From assembly GCA_031963415.1 (NCBI GenBank), contig JASSUI010000001.1, forward strand, positions 620,001 to 684,000: 64,000 nt of DNA, given 5' to 3'. The DNA comes from JASSUD01 sp031963415 (GTDB taxonomy: Bacteria; Pseudomonadota; Gammaproteobacteria; Burkholderiales; Burkholderiaceae). The position numbers and the translations under genes are program-made. The notes beneath the pieces were generated by a model. That model saw only the letters and a list, made by a program, of their open reading frames with translations, did no database searches and was not told where the DNA came from. This document shows, one piece after another, positions 1 through 7,688 of this stretch; the stretch's first letter is position 1, and each line of letters opens with the position of its first letter.

Positions 1-1343
1 TCGCGCGTGCGGGTGAACATATCACGATTACTCAACCTGAAACCCGCCGTCACTGGCTAAAGGGTTTGAGCATCGCGGTGCCATCAGGGTTAGCTGCTGC
101 TGTCCTTTGCACGCTCTTATATGTTAGTCAGGTGTTGCATATTGGCTCATCAAAGACAACTCAGAAATCTTTTAACCTCGCGCAATATAAGCAGGCCCTC
201 AGTGAAACCGGCTTAACGCAGATTATTATTGAACGTGACCCAAGCGGCGCACTGACGCTGTCTGGCTCATGTTGGGAAAGCGTGAAGCTCGAACCTTTTC
301 TGAATCAATTAGTAGAAGCCGGTATCGCTTACCGTAATCAAGTGATATGCCAGGATGATCTACAACGCAGCGTGGCTTATATCCTTCAGACGAATGGATA
401 TCAAAATGCGCAGGTTGCATCAGGCCAAACACTTGGCTCAATCACCATCTCTGGCAATATACGTGCGAACAAACGATGGGCGAGCGTCAGTCGCCAGATC
501 AATCGCCTACCTGGCCTAGAAACTTGGTCTGTCACCAATGATACTGAGCAGGCTGGCGCCTCTCTCGCTTTGGCTTTGCGTGAAAAAAATCTGCTCTCCC
601 ATCTGAAGATCACCAGACAAGACGATATCGTGACCGTCACCGGCAAGCTGCCAAATGATCAGCGCCAATCGCTGCAGCAAATTCTTGACAATAATCAACA
701 ACAGCAGCACTTACGTATCGTCTATCAAGATATCCCAAGCGTATTACCCGATCCATTGACAAACACTGCCCCAACCTTCGCTGCCGCTCCTATTTCCAGC
801 GAGCAAACACAAGTTGAGTCAGGTAAAGATAATTTATTAGCGGGTTTATTTCGCTCCGCGAGCCTGCTTTCAGGATGGCTTGGTTTGACTGAAACGGCAG
901 GCTATTGGAGCTTGAAAGCACTCAATGCGAAATTACAAGGACAAGGAGTCGATGAAAACTATGTCGCGCTAATGAGCCGCCGCTATGGCATACCGCTGCA
1001 GCTCGCGCTCAAAGTTATATGGATTGAATCACGGGGTCGGCATACTGGAGCAGATGGAAATGTGTTGATTTCACCGAAAGGCGCACTCGGCATTATGCAA
1101 TTAATGCCACGCACGGCGAAGGAGCTGCATGTTAATCCACTAGACGTGCAGGACAATATCCGCGGCGGCCTCATGTATCTTGCGCAGCTATCGCGTAAAT
1201 ACAAAGGCAACTGGGAAAAAGTCATAGCTGCTTATAATTGGGGACAAGGTAACGTCGATCTTGCGCTCGCTCGTCATGGAGAGAATTGGCAACATGCACT
1301 GCCTCGAGAAAGTTCAGATTACTTGCTTCAGGTGCGTAATTAG
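1..1343 (+). CDS. sctD: SctD-like T3SS inner-membrane ring protein fused to a lytic transglycosylase (5' partial)
   Basis: The reading frame is open to the left edge, so the gene starts outside the window; the TTG at 66 is only an internal codon. The visible part begins with a basic stretch and one membrane helix (about 60-140 nt). A periplasmic region of BON-like repeats follows, as in the SctD/YscD/PrgH inner ring. After a linker rich in A, P, S and T, the C-terminal third (from about nt 950) is a soluble lytic transglycosylase domain: the catalytic Glu in IESRG is encoded at 1026-1028, followed by GALGIMQLMP and AAYNWGQGN. Inner-ring SctD and the peptidoglycan-cutting enzyme of T3SSs are normally separate proteins, so this fusion would tether the hydrolase to the basal body. 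The SLT call is certain; the SctD call rests on the membrane/BON layout and on the adjacent T3SS operon. Confidence 0.8.
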   Translation, partial: ARAGEHITITQPETRRHWLKGLSIAVPSGLAAAVLCTLLYVSQVLHIGSSKTTQKSFNLAQYKQALSETGLTQIIIERDPSGALTLSGSCWESVKLEPFLNQLVEAGIAYRNQVICQDDLQRSVAYILQTNGYQNAQVASGQTLGSITISGNIRANKRWASVSRQINRLPGLETWSVTNDTEQAGASLALALREKNLLSHLKITRQDDIVTVTGKLPNDQRQSLQQILDNNQQQQHLRIVYQDIPSVLPDPLTNTAPTFAAAPISSEQTQVESGKDNLLAGLFRSASLLSGWLGLTETAGYWSLKALNAKLQGQGVDENYVALMSRRYGIPLQLALKVIWIESRGRHTGADGNVLISPKGALGIMQLMPRTAKELHVNPLDVQDNIRGGLMYLAQLSRKYKGNWEKVIAAYNWGQGNVDLALARHGENWQHALPRESSDYLLQVRN

Positions 1344-1445
1344 TGCACGAGCAATAGCCTAACGGTGCTCAAGAAGCGATCAGAAGCTGGAGCGCGCGTT
1401 AAGCTATAACGAGCCCTCTACGACTATATAGACTTTAAACTACAG

Positions 1446-1476
1446 CCCTCACTGATGAGCAATAAGTGAGGGTTTC
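1446..1476 (+). terminator. Possible rho-independent terminator after the sctD fusion
   Basis: An 8-bp perfect stem (CCCTCACT/AGTGAGGG) with an 11-nt loop is followed by a short T run (TTTCT). It lies about 100 bp after the stop codon. The weak U tract makes this a moderate call. Confidence 0.45.
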
Positions 1477-1602
1477 TGCATTGAGCAATACATCGATTGG
1501 AAGCACTAAATAAACCACAGCCTCACAGCCATTACTCGTGTGCTGGCGAGCAACGACATCCTTTGCTCGTGGTTTATTCAGCTTTATCAAAAAAGCTATT
1601 TT

Positions 1603-2262
1603 TTACAAAATATCATCATTCAATAACCCAAGCCGATAAGCCCAACGTGTCAATTCAGCTGCGTTATGCGCATCTAGCTTTTGCATCAGATTGAGGCGAT
1701 GCGTTTCTACCGTTTTGGGACTCACCACTAACACCTCAGCAATCAGCCGATTAGGATTGCCTTGCGCAACTAATTTAAGCACTTGCTTCTCGCGTGCTGT
1801 GAGTGCGTGGTGGGTACTTTTATTTGGGTCGGTAATGAGCGCTTCAATCTGAGTTTCATCAAGTGCTGGGTCTAAATAAACTCTGCCTTGAATGACAGCC
1901 TCAATCGCATTCAGCAGCTCTTTCTTGCCGCTGCGCTTAAGTACGTAGCCTGAAGCCCCTGCATTCAGTGCTTCAGCGGCTCGTACCTCAGTCGCAGTGG
2001 CAGTGAGCGCTAAAATTCTAATTTCTGGAAAGCGACGATGAATCTGCCGAATGGCTTCGATTCCGTCCAATTCAGGCAGTGTCAGATCCATCAGCACAAT
2101 CGATGGCTGAATAGAACGACACAGTGTGATGGCATCCCGCCCATCTGCAGCTTCAGCGACAACAGTCACATTTGGGATTTCGCTAAGTAAAATGCGCAAA
2201 CCTTCACGCATTAAACTATGATCATCAACGATCAATACTGTACAAGATGCGCCGGCAGCCAT
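1603..2262 (-). CDS. NarL/FixJ-family two-component response regulator
   Basis: This 219-residue protein has an N-terminal receiver domain with the acidic pair DD at 13-14, the phospho-acceptor Asp59 (in VLMDLTLPELDG) and the conserved Lys109 (GYVLK). A C-terminal LuxR-type helix-turn-helix follows at about 150-215 (LTAREKQVLKLVAQG, VSPKTVETHRLNLMQKL). It should be a phosphorylation-controlled DNA-binding activator. It lies antisense between the sctD fusion and the sctF operon, and no histidine kinase is in the window. Its position suggests control of the T3SS, comparable in place to SsrB or BvgA-type regulators. That role is inference; the family assignment is secure. Confidence 0.93.
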   Translation of the reverse strand: MAAGASCTVLIVDDHSLMREGLRILLSEIPNVTVVAEAADGRDAITLCRSIQPSIVLMDLTLPELDGIEAIRQIHRRFPEIRILALTATATEVRAAEALNAGASGYVLKRSGKKELLNAIEAVIQGRVYLDPALDETQIEALITDPNKSTHHALTAREKQVLKLVAQGNPNRLIAEVLVVSPKTVETHRLNLMQKLDAHNAAELTRWAYRLGLLNDDIL

Positions 2263-2437
2263 GCGTTTCCCCTATTTGCGATTCCAATCTATTATTCCTT
2301 TTGCTTGTCTCAAAGCCTTTTGTATTGCTTAACCCTGAGTAAGTAGAGTGGTCATTTATTGTGCGATTAAAACCTTAAAAACTTCAAGTCCAAAGCAAAT
2401 CCGATGATTATCATGATTTTGCATCTGCTTCAGATTT

Positions 2438-2528
2438 GTTTAGAACCTTCCTGGCGCCCTTTGCGCCTCCCCGCCGTATTCAATTTGTACTATCTGCGTC
2501 GGCACACAGCTACCAGAAAGGTTCTAAA
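2438..2528. repeat. Single diverged copy of the palindromic repeat family (medium form)
   Basis: The ends are mirror images, GTTTAGAACCTT at the left and AAGGTTCTAAAC at the right. The interior (CTGGCGCC..TTGCGCC.., TGTACTATCTGCGTCGG) matches the reverse complement of the units tandemly repeated at 61980-62629. The flanks read TA on both sides of GAACC..GGTTC, as expected for insertion at a TA target. Confidence 0.75.
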
Positions 2529-2701
2529 CGAATTCTCAGAAACCTCTATGGAATGCCCTTCCGCTAATGTAGTCTAAGCACGGCAAAAAGGCATAACGAC
2601 TCTATAAAGTTTCACAGAGTTTTCCTAAAAATGCACAGGTAAAGGCGAAGTATATAAGCCTTTGATCGATTCTTCACTACTTTCTACTCAAACTAATTCA
2701 A

Positions 2702-2740
2702 GTAGTTATCTGAATTATTTTTAAGAATTCAGATAACTAC
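2702..2740. promoter_or_regulatory. Perfect 15-bp inverted repeat, candidate operator
   Basis: GTAGTTATCTGAATT (2702-2716) is mirrored perfectly at 2726-2740, with a 9-nt loop. It is AT-rich with no T run after it, so it is more likely a binding site for a dimeric regulator than a terminator. It lies about 300 bp upstream of sctF and 440 bp upstream of the response-regulator start. Confidence 0.45.
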
Positions 2741-3036
2741 AATCAATAGTGCGCGCACCTCACCTGCTTTAATAGGTAAATAAACTGATTTGTAGACTGT
2801 CGTGCTTCCCCCACAAATAAAGGATAAGCAAGCAAATTCGCTTTACTTTTCAGGGATTAGCCTGGTATATAATCCGTTTCCTTTCCTTATGTTCATCCTT
2901 TGTGGTGATCGCATTAGGAAAATACGGAGTAGGCTCTTAGCAGACTATTCCTCACTCAAAATCGATTTTGTGCTTTTAAGCTGTTCTTCGTTTAGGCAAG
3001 AATTGATCAAAAACACAACGTCATAGAGAAATCAGC

Positions 3037-3261
3037 ATGAACTTCTTAGATAGCATCACCCAACTCACTACTCCTCGTATGCAAGAAGCCATGGCTCAGG
3101 CACTAGACGCAGCGGCTAGAGCAAAAGGCGGAGATCCAGGAGCGGCTCAGGAAATTCAGTCGTATATGGCTATGTATCAGGTATGGTTTCAGCTGAATGT
3201 TGAGATGACTACATTGGTTAAAACGCTGAGTATGTCAACCTTGCGTGGTATCAATGCATGA
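3037..3261 (+). CDS. sctF: Probable T3SS needle subunit SctF
   Basis: A 74-residue protein without cysteine or signal peptide, the usual size of needle subunits (YscF/PrgI/EscF, 70-87 residues). The C-terminal half is a long amphipathic helix with the layout SYMAMYQVWFQLN...LVKTLSMSTLRGI, similar to the SctF ending (Y..x..N..xxLVK..xxxxxGI). It is the first gene of the large T3SS operon and overlaps the next gene by ATGA. The assignment rests on size, position and tail pattern, since needle proteins are poorly conserved. SctI is excluded because a better SctI follows at 3654. Confidence 0.72.
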   Translation: MNFLDSITQLTTPRMQEAMAQALDAAARAKGGDPGAAQEIQSYMAMYQVWFQLNVEMTTLVKTLSMSTLRGINA

Positions 3262-3545
3262 CGAAATTAAGTCGTGACGTAGCTCGCCTGATTGTTGAGG
3301 CGGCGATGGCTGCACCAAGCTATGGGCTAGTTCCTCAAGCTAAAGCGTTGCTCTCAGCCTTTCCCGTACTTGACTTAGATCGTGAAATAAGAGCTATAGC
3401 ACGCGCCTTTGTTTATTTTGGTATGCATCGCCCCCGTGCAGCTTTAACGGCGTTAAATGGCATAAATGGAGAAAAGGCGCAGAGTTTGCGCTCTGTCATT
3501 ACTTCTTATTTGAAGCAAACTGAATCCGAAAAACGTGCGTCTTAG
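3258..3545 (+). CDS. YscG/SsaH/EscG-like needle-subunit chaperone candidate
   Basis: A 95-residue all-helical protein read as TPR-like: EAAMAAPSYGLVPQAKALLSAFP, then a second helix pair with REIRAIARAFVYFGMHRPRAALTAL. Members of the YscG/EscG/SsaH family bind and keep monomeric the needle subunit in the cytoplasm, and their gene normally lies beside the needle gene. Here the start ATG overlaps the sctF stop (ATGA), which implies translational coupling. The family match is by pattern and neighbourhood, not strong motif identity. Confidence 0.55.
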   Translation: MTKLSRDVARLIVEAAMAAPSYGLVPQAKALLSAFPVLDLDREIRAIARAFVYFGMHRPRAALTALNGINGEKAQSLRSVITSYLKQTESEKRAS

Positions 3546-3653
3546 TCAAAAGATCTGCATAATGCAGGCCGCATAACGCTACTCATTTAGCTGTGACAGA
3601 GTTTTCTCAGTCTATTATTGATTTATTACTTTATTCACTCATGGAGCGTACCC

Positions 3654-3983
3654 ATGACCCAGCCAGTTCTCGACATAGCAGCAGTCACCTCAGCGGCGGT
3701 AGCTCAGCAATCTCAGAACACCGCTATCAACCGTTCCCCTTGGCCGTCGATGCAGCCAGATTTGGCAGCGGTTGACAGTTTTAATGAGATTTTCGCCAGC
3801 ACAATGGCAGGCAGTCTCGAACTTCAAAAAAAGCTCAAGCCGCTTCAGCAACAATCACTTAATCCTGACGCGATCCTTCAACTACAAAAACTCATGGCCA
3901 ATCTTTCAGTGAATACAGAGTTCACAGCAAAAGTTCTTGGCTCGCTTTCTACCGCGCTTAAAACCTTAGTTAGTATGCAATGA
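3654..3983 (+). CDS. sctI: T3SS inner rod protein SctI
   Basis: A 109-residue protein starting at the ATG at 3654, with a GGAG ribosome site 7 nt upstream; upstream in-frame starts lack one. The last 40 residues carry the typical SctI/YscI/PrgJ helix (PDAILQLQKLMANLSVNTEF, then TAKVLGSLSTALKTLVSMQ), which builds the inner rod/needle adapter between export gate and needle. The N-terminal half is variable and rich in A, Q and S, as usual in the family. The gene overlaps sctJ by ATGA. Confidence 0.85.
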   Translation: MTQPVLDIAAVTSAAVAQQSQNTAINRSPWPSMQPDLAAVDSFNEIFASTMAGSLELQKKLKPLQQQSLNPDAILQLQKLMANLSVNTEFTAKVLGSLSTALKTLVSMQ

Positions 3984-4717
3984 AAAAATATTTGAAATTG
4001 TGGTGCTCATTAGCGTTAGTTTGTTTGCTCAGCGCGTGTAAAGTCGCGCTTTATTCCGAGCTTAGCGAGAATGAAGCGAATCAAATGCTTGCCATTTTGA
4101 TGGCGAATCAAATTGACGCCTCCAAAGAGGCGGATAAAGCCAAAGGCTTGACGCTGCACGTACCCAAATCGCAATTTATTAAAGCGGTTGAGGTGTTGCG
4201 TCAAAGCGGCTATCCGAAGCCTAAGTACGCATCGGTCATGGATGTGTTTCCCGCGAATCAGCTCGTTTCATCGCCTGAGCAAGAGCGCGCCAAAATGGAA
4301 TATCTGAAAGAGCAGCAAATAGAAGCTATGCTGATGAGTATGGATGGGGTCGTCAGTGCTAATGTCAACATCGGTACCCCGCTCATCGAAACATTTGGTA
4401 GCGAAACGGCTAAATCAACGGTTTCGGTCTTCATTAAATACTCACCAGCGATGAATCTAGTTGCTTACCAAGAGCAAATCCGCGATCTCGTGCGCCAAGG
4501 CATACCTGGTATTCCGAACAATAATATTAGTGTTGTAATGGTGCCAGCGGTCTATCGCTATGTGCAGGCGCAAACACAACCCTCCCCGCTTCCCAACAAA
4601 TGGTGGGCACTTCTTGTGCAAAGCCCGATTCTATTTGGCACCACCGTCGCGCTGCTACTTGCATTGATTGGTTCAGCTATCGGTTTTTCAATTTGGCAGG
4701 CGCGCCGTAACTCCTGA
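3980..4717 (+). CDS. sctJ: T3SS inner-membrane ring lipoprotein SctJ
   Basis: A 245-residue SctJ/YscJ/PrgK-family protein. It has a lipoprotein signal peptide with lipobox LLSAC (lipidated Cys20), the typical start LYSELSENEANQMLAILM, and two ring-building-motif domains with QERAKMEYLKEQQIEAMLMSMDGV. A C-terminal membrane helix sits at about 213-238, followed by a basic tail. It forms the inner ring of the basal body with SctD. The start overlaps sctI by 4 nt and the stop overlaps the sctK start by 1 nt. Confidence 0.96.
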   Translation: MKKYLKLWCSLALVCLLSACKVALYSELSENEANQMLAILMANQIDASKEADKAKGLTLHVPKSQFIKAVEVLRQSGYPKPKYASVMDVFPANQLVSSPEQERAKMEYLKEQQIEAMLMSMDGVVSANVNIGTPLIETFGSETAKSTVSVFIKYSPAMNLVAYQEQIRDLVRQGIPGIPNNNISVVMVPAVYRYVQAQTQPSPLPNKWWALLVQSPILFGTTVALLLALIGSAIGFSIWQARRNS

Positions 4718-5331
4718 TGACAGTGCTTGATCCAATCGACGTACGCTTTTATAAGCTTATCTGGCGTCCTGCTCAGGCTATGCACAAAGCCTGGTGGGAG
4801 GCGCTAGCTTTACAAGCCTGGCAGCCCATGTACGAAGCGAGTCCTCGCGCTCGACGCTGGATTGATAACGCTATTGCCACTCAGCGTGGTTTCCCGCAGC
4901 ACGGCACGTCTTATACGCTCACAGCAACTGAACGCCAGCTGTTACAAATCTCGGAAAAGTTACCGGCCTTACTACTGGCGCTTGGTCTGTTGCGTTTAGG
5001 GCGCGCTGAATATTGGATGCTGAAGCCTTACCGCACAGCCTTACAACCCACATTAGATAATGTTGCTTGCACGCAAATTGGCGTCTTTGCCGCTGCCTCA
5101 GCCCCTGTAGGCTTCCATCTAAAAGCCCCGCTTTTGGAGACAGCGCAAGTTGCTGTTGCTGCACAACAGCATGGCATGGCGTTATTAAAAGCGGCTTTAC
5201 CAGATAGTGTGGCGTTAAGGGCTCTCGAAATCATGTTCGCCCCACAGCCACATGAGGAACAGCAGGTTATTGAGCAATCAGTCAGTGCCTACGGTTTCAC
5301 TCTTTTATTACGGCTGGCGCGCTTTTTGTAA
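4717..5331 (+). CDS. sctK: T3SS accessory cytosolic protein SctK
   Basis: A 204-residue protein located between sctJ and sctL, where SctK (YscK/OrgA/PscK) always sits. The N-terminal half carries a W/L-rich segment (YKLIWRPAQAMHKAW) and the middle is alanine- and leucine-rich. SctK links the sorting platform pods (SctQ-SctL) to the SctD cytoplasmic domain. Sequence conservation in this family is low, so position carries much of the weight. Confidence 0.75.
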   Translation: MTVLDPIDVRFYKLIWRPAQAMHKAWWEALALQAWQPMYEASPRARRWIDNAIATQRGFPQHGTSYTLTATERQLLQISEKLPALLLALGLLRLGRAEYWMLKPYRTALQPTLDNVACTQIGVFAAASAPVGFHLKAPLLETAQVAVAAQQHGMALLKAALPDSVALRALEIMFAPQPHEEQQVIEQSVSAYGFTLLLRLARFL

Positions 5332-5399
5332 CTTGCTTTTTACCAGCTTACGTCAAACACTATTGCTTGTTACAAGGCTTTTGCAATCCTTATTCATCT

Positions 5400-6071
5400 A
5401 TGAATCCGTTTAATCTCCCTATTGAGCAATTAGATAAGCTAGACGAGCTAGCGCCGGTCATTAAAGGATCTACCTTTAATTTATTAGCGCAGGCTAACAC
5501 GCTGACTCAGCGAGCTAAAACACAAGCGCTTGACGTCGTGCGGCAGGCTAACCTCGAAGCTTTAGCAATTCAAGAAAAAGCGGCTCAGCTAGGTGAGATC
5601 CAAAAATCTAAATTGGTTTACAAAGTTCGAGACGAAACGCGCGATGCTGCACTCAAAGAAGCCCTGCAATGGCTAATCGATGAGCAACAGCTAGAGAAGG
5701 TGATTATTGATAACCTTGAAGCGCGTGTGCGTGAAATCATGGCTAGCGTCGTTGAAGAGTGGTTCGCCGAACAAGATCAAGTCGCACAACTAGCGGCCCG
5801 CCTAGCCACGATAGTACGCGAACGCGCACAGCAACGGCCCTGCAAGCTGCGCTTACCTGCTAATGCAAGCACTGAGATTGAAGCGCAACTTAAAGAGCTG
5901 GTCGATCTCAATGAAATTGAGTGCGTGGCTGATACCACGCTCAACCCAGAGCAAGCGATTATTGAAACTGAATTCCTAAACGTCGAGTTTGATTTAGCTC
6001 GGCATCGCAGCACCGTTATTGATGCGCTGCGCAAGATGTATCTTGAGGAGGACGTGGAAGATGCCAACTAA
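5400..6071 (+). CDS. sctL: T3SS ATPase regulator (stator) SctL
   Basis: 223 residues from the ATG at 5400; an upstream TTG at 5367 would add 11 residues without a better ribosome site. It is highly charged and helical, with the SctL/FliH design: an N-terminal coiled coil rich in A, Q, E and K (AKTQALDVVRQANLEALAIQ) and a C-terminal domain ending in a short acidic tail. SctL dimers hold the hexameric ATPase SctN to SctQ on the sorting platform. The end overlaps sctW by 11 nt. Confidence 0.85.
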   Translation: MNPFNLPIEQLDKLDELAPVIKGSTFNLLAQANTLTQRAKTQALDVVRQANLEALAIQEKAAQLGEIQKSKLVYKVRDETRDAALKEALQWLIDEQQLEKVIIDNLEARVREIMASVVEEWFAEQDQVAQLAARLATIVRERAQQRPCKLRLPANASTEIEAQLKELVDLNEIECVADTTLNPEQAIIETEFLNVEFDLARHRSTVIDALRKMYLEEDVEDAN

Positions 6072-6936
6072 CCCATTTGTGACCACCCCAATCTCTTCGG
6101 TTGTCCGTCCGCAAAACGATCGCCCTAGCCAAAGAGATGGAAGGGTCAATCGCACAGGCGAGGCGCCACCTTCTCAGACGCCAACTAGAACAGCCCCACA
6201 ATCGCCGCTAGCTGCAGCATTCGCCTACTTCGACTCTCCTGAAGAAATGCAGTGGATGGAAGAGCACTTAGCAATGACAAGGCGCCGCAGCCGTCTGCAT
6301 GATGATATTGGCGCTCCACACGAAGAAACGAGCAGCCAGCTTGAACGGCTACTTGCTAAAGCCAGTGCATTCGATGAGTCAGCGTTAAGCGCCTTGCTGA
6401 GCAAATTTCCAGGCCTTGAAGATAGCCACAACCCCTGGGCAATGCTCAATGCAGCCAATGATCCAGGACTGGCTGCACTACTTATGGCAGGGCTACTCGG
6501 CGCAAGCGAAGAACGTTGGCGCCGTCTGCGGAAAAAACTTAACGAAGAGACGCTTAAAAAATCACTAGCGCGCTATTTGAAAGAGCGTGGCGGCGAGGTG
6601 GCTATTAGCCTCTTCTCATTTTTAGAATTTAACGAGGTACAACAACTTAGCACAATGAAGGAGCTGTATCGTTATACCGCCGATTCGTGCCGTACGTTGA
6701 GCGAATTATTTAATCATTTCGTCGCTTTACCCGATCGTGACAAGAAGCTGCGCGCCCTATTGCGCGCACTCGCGTTTGAGTTATCACAAACACCCGTCGA
6801 AAGCCGCGAGCATGCAGGCTTAATCGCGTCGATAGAACACCTCTCCCAGCTAACAGGCTTTTTAGGCTTAGAAGCCACCTGCGCTGAAACCGCCACTAAA
6901 CTTAATGGAATAACCAGCTCGCGCCATGCCCATTGA
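6061..6936 (+). CDS. sctW: T3SS gatekeeper SctW (YopN/HrpJ family)
   Basis: 291 residues from the ATG at 6061, preceded by a GAGGAGG ribosome site inside the sctL end. The first 70 residues are Pro/Thr/Ser-rich and disordered, the likely secretion signal. The rest is helical and matches the YopN/HrpJ layout (EMQWMEEHLAMTRRRSR.., LLSKFPG.., ARYLKERGGEVAISLFSFLE). Gatekeepers plug the export gate until host contact and order translocator before effector secretion. The following TyeA-like and SycN-like genes complete a Yersinia-type plug module, in which YopN and TyeA are separate proteins. Confidence 0.82.
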   Translation: MPTNPFVTTPISSVVRPQNDRPSQRDGRVNRTGEAPPSQTPTRTAPQSPLAAAFAYFDSPEEMQWMEEHLAMTRRRSRLHDDIGAPHEETSSQLERLLAKASAFDESALSALLSKFPGLEDSHNPWAMLNAANDPGLAALLMAGLLGASEERWRRLRKKLNEETLKKSLARYLKERGGEVAISLFSFLEFNEVQQLSTMKELYRYTADSCRTLSELFNHFVALPDRDKKLRALLRALAFELSQTPVESREHAGLIASIEHLSQLTGFLGLEATCAETATKLNGITSSRHAH

Positions 6937-7183
6937 AGCTAATCACGTCCTTAAAGAGCTGATCTTCATCAGCGAGCAAGCATGGGTAGATGCTGATTGG
7001 CTTGAAGGACGCGTCGCGATGCTGATTGGCACAGGCGATATTGAAATGAAGATACAGTGTGCAAGGGTATTGCGTGAGGTATGGAAAAATTTATCCGTGA
7101 AGCTGCTTGAAGATGAAGAAAAGCACAAACATGTATTAGCGGCTTTTGACACGCTGATATATACGCTAACGGATCAAGAATAA
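6926..7183 (+). CDS. TyeA-like gatekeeper partner
   Basis: An 85-residue protein whose size and pattern fit TyeA (92 residues in Yersinia): an early W in VDADWLEG, then EMKIQCARVLREVWKNL aligning with TyeA EIKVRFYQDLKRMF, then LLEDEEKHKHVLAAFDTLI aligning with VFSDEEQRQNLLQMCQNAI. TyeA caps the C-terminus of YopN to block secretion. The gene overlaps sctW by 11 nt. The alignment was made by eye and is convincing over the last 50 residues. Confidence 0.65.
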   Translation: MPIEANHVLKELIFISEQAWVDADWLEGRVAMLIGTGDIEMKIQCARVLREVWKNLSVKLLEDEEKHKHVLAAFDTLIYTLTDQE

Positions 7184-7195
7184 AACAACTGCAGC

Positions 7196-7558
7196 ATGAC
7201 GCCTACCGCGCAACACAATTTTGACGAGTTTATACAGTACCTAAGAGTTCCCACCTGGCGCGAGGGGAATTTAATTGAATGGCAACAAGATAAGCACCGT
7301 TTTGTCGCCGAGTGGCGAAATAACTTCCTGCTATTCTGTATTATGCTCGCCAGACCAATGGGGGATACCAGCCCCATATTAGAGCGTTTATATGGACGTG
7401 CCGCGCCACAACGGTTCAGCGGTCTACCCATCAGGGTATATCAAGATCAGGAATCAATTATTGGTGCGCTAGCGATTCCAGAAGAAGCCGTACGCACAAG
7501 ACAGCTGATGCAGCTGCACGAAAACTTGCGCCGTATGTTTGATATAGAAATGCCGTAA
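7196..7558 (+). CDS. SycN-like class I T3SS chaperone candidate
   Basis: A 120-residue protein of the size and mixed helix/strand pattern of SycN/CesT chaperones. An early helix ends in LRVPTW, a strand region carries LLFCIMLARPMG, then GLPIRVYQDQESIIGALAIP and a final amphipathic helix QLMQLHENLRRM. In Yersinia the order is yopN-tyeA-sycN-yscX-yscY-yscV; here the gene lies between TyeA-like and sctV, so it takes the SycN slot. YscX and YscY homologues were not found. Function is inferred from position and fold pattern. Confidence 0.5.
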   Translation: MTPTAQHNFDEFIQYLRVPTWREGNLIEWQQDKHRFVAEWRNNFLLFCIMLARPMGDTSPILERLYGRAAPQRFSGLPIRVYQDQESIIGALAIPEEAVRTRQLMQLHENLRRMFDIEMP

Positions 7559-7688
7559 AGCAAGATTAAATTAGTTGCTTAGCAAAGTTGCAGAAGGATT
7601 CCGAGCACCCGCTAAGGTTTAACGAAGGCTCAATGGAGACCTTTTCCTTCGGACGCATCTGCCATCTGATCGATTTTTAAGGAAACAC

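Larger units (their letters stand above)
2263..3036. other. Intergenic regulatory region between the response regulator and sctF
   Basis: This 774-bp AT-rich gap between divergent genes must hold the start signals of both the regulator and the T3SS operon. It contains one degenerate copy of the 100-bp palindromic repeat (2438-2528) and a perfect 15-bp inverted repeat (2702-2740). The short open frame at 2802-3026 has no recognisable features and is not called. No convincing sigma-70 promoter was identified by eye. Confidence 0.6.

Noticed and set aside
2802..3026. 74-codon frame just before sctF
   Set aside because: Composition and residues look like translated non-coding DNA and it has no ribosome site; it would place a gene in the sctF leader.
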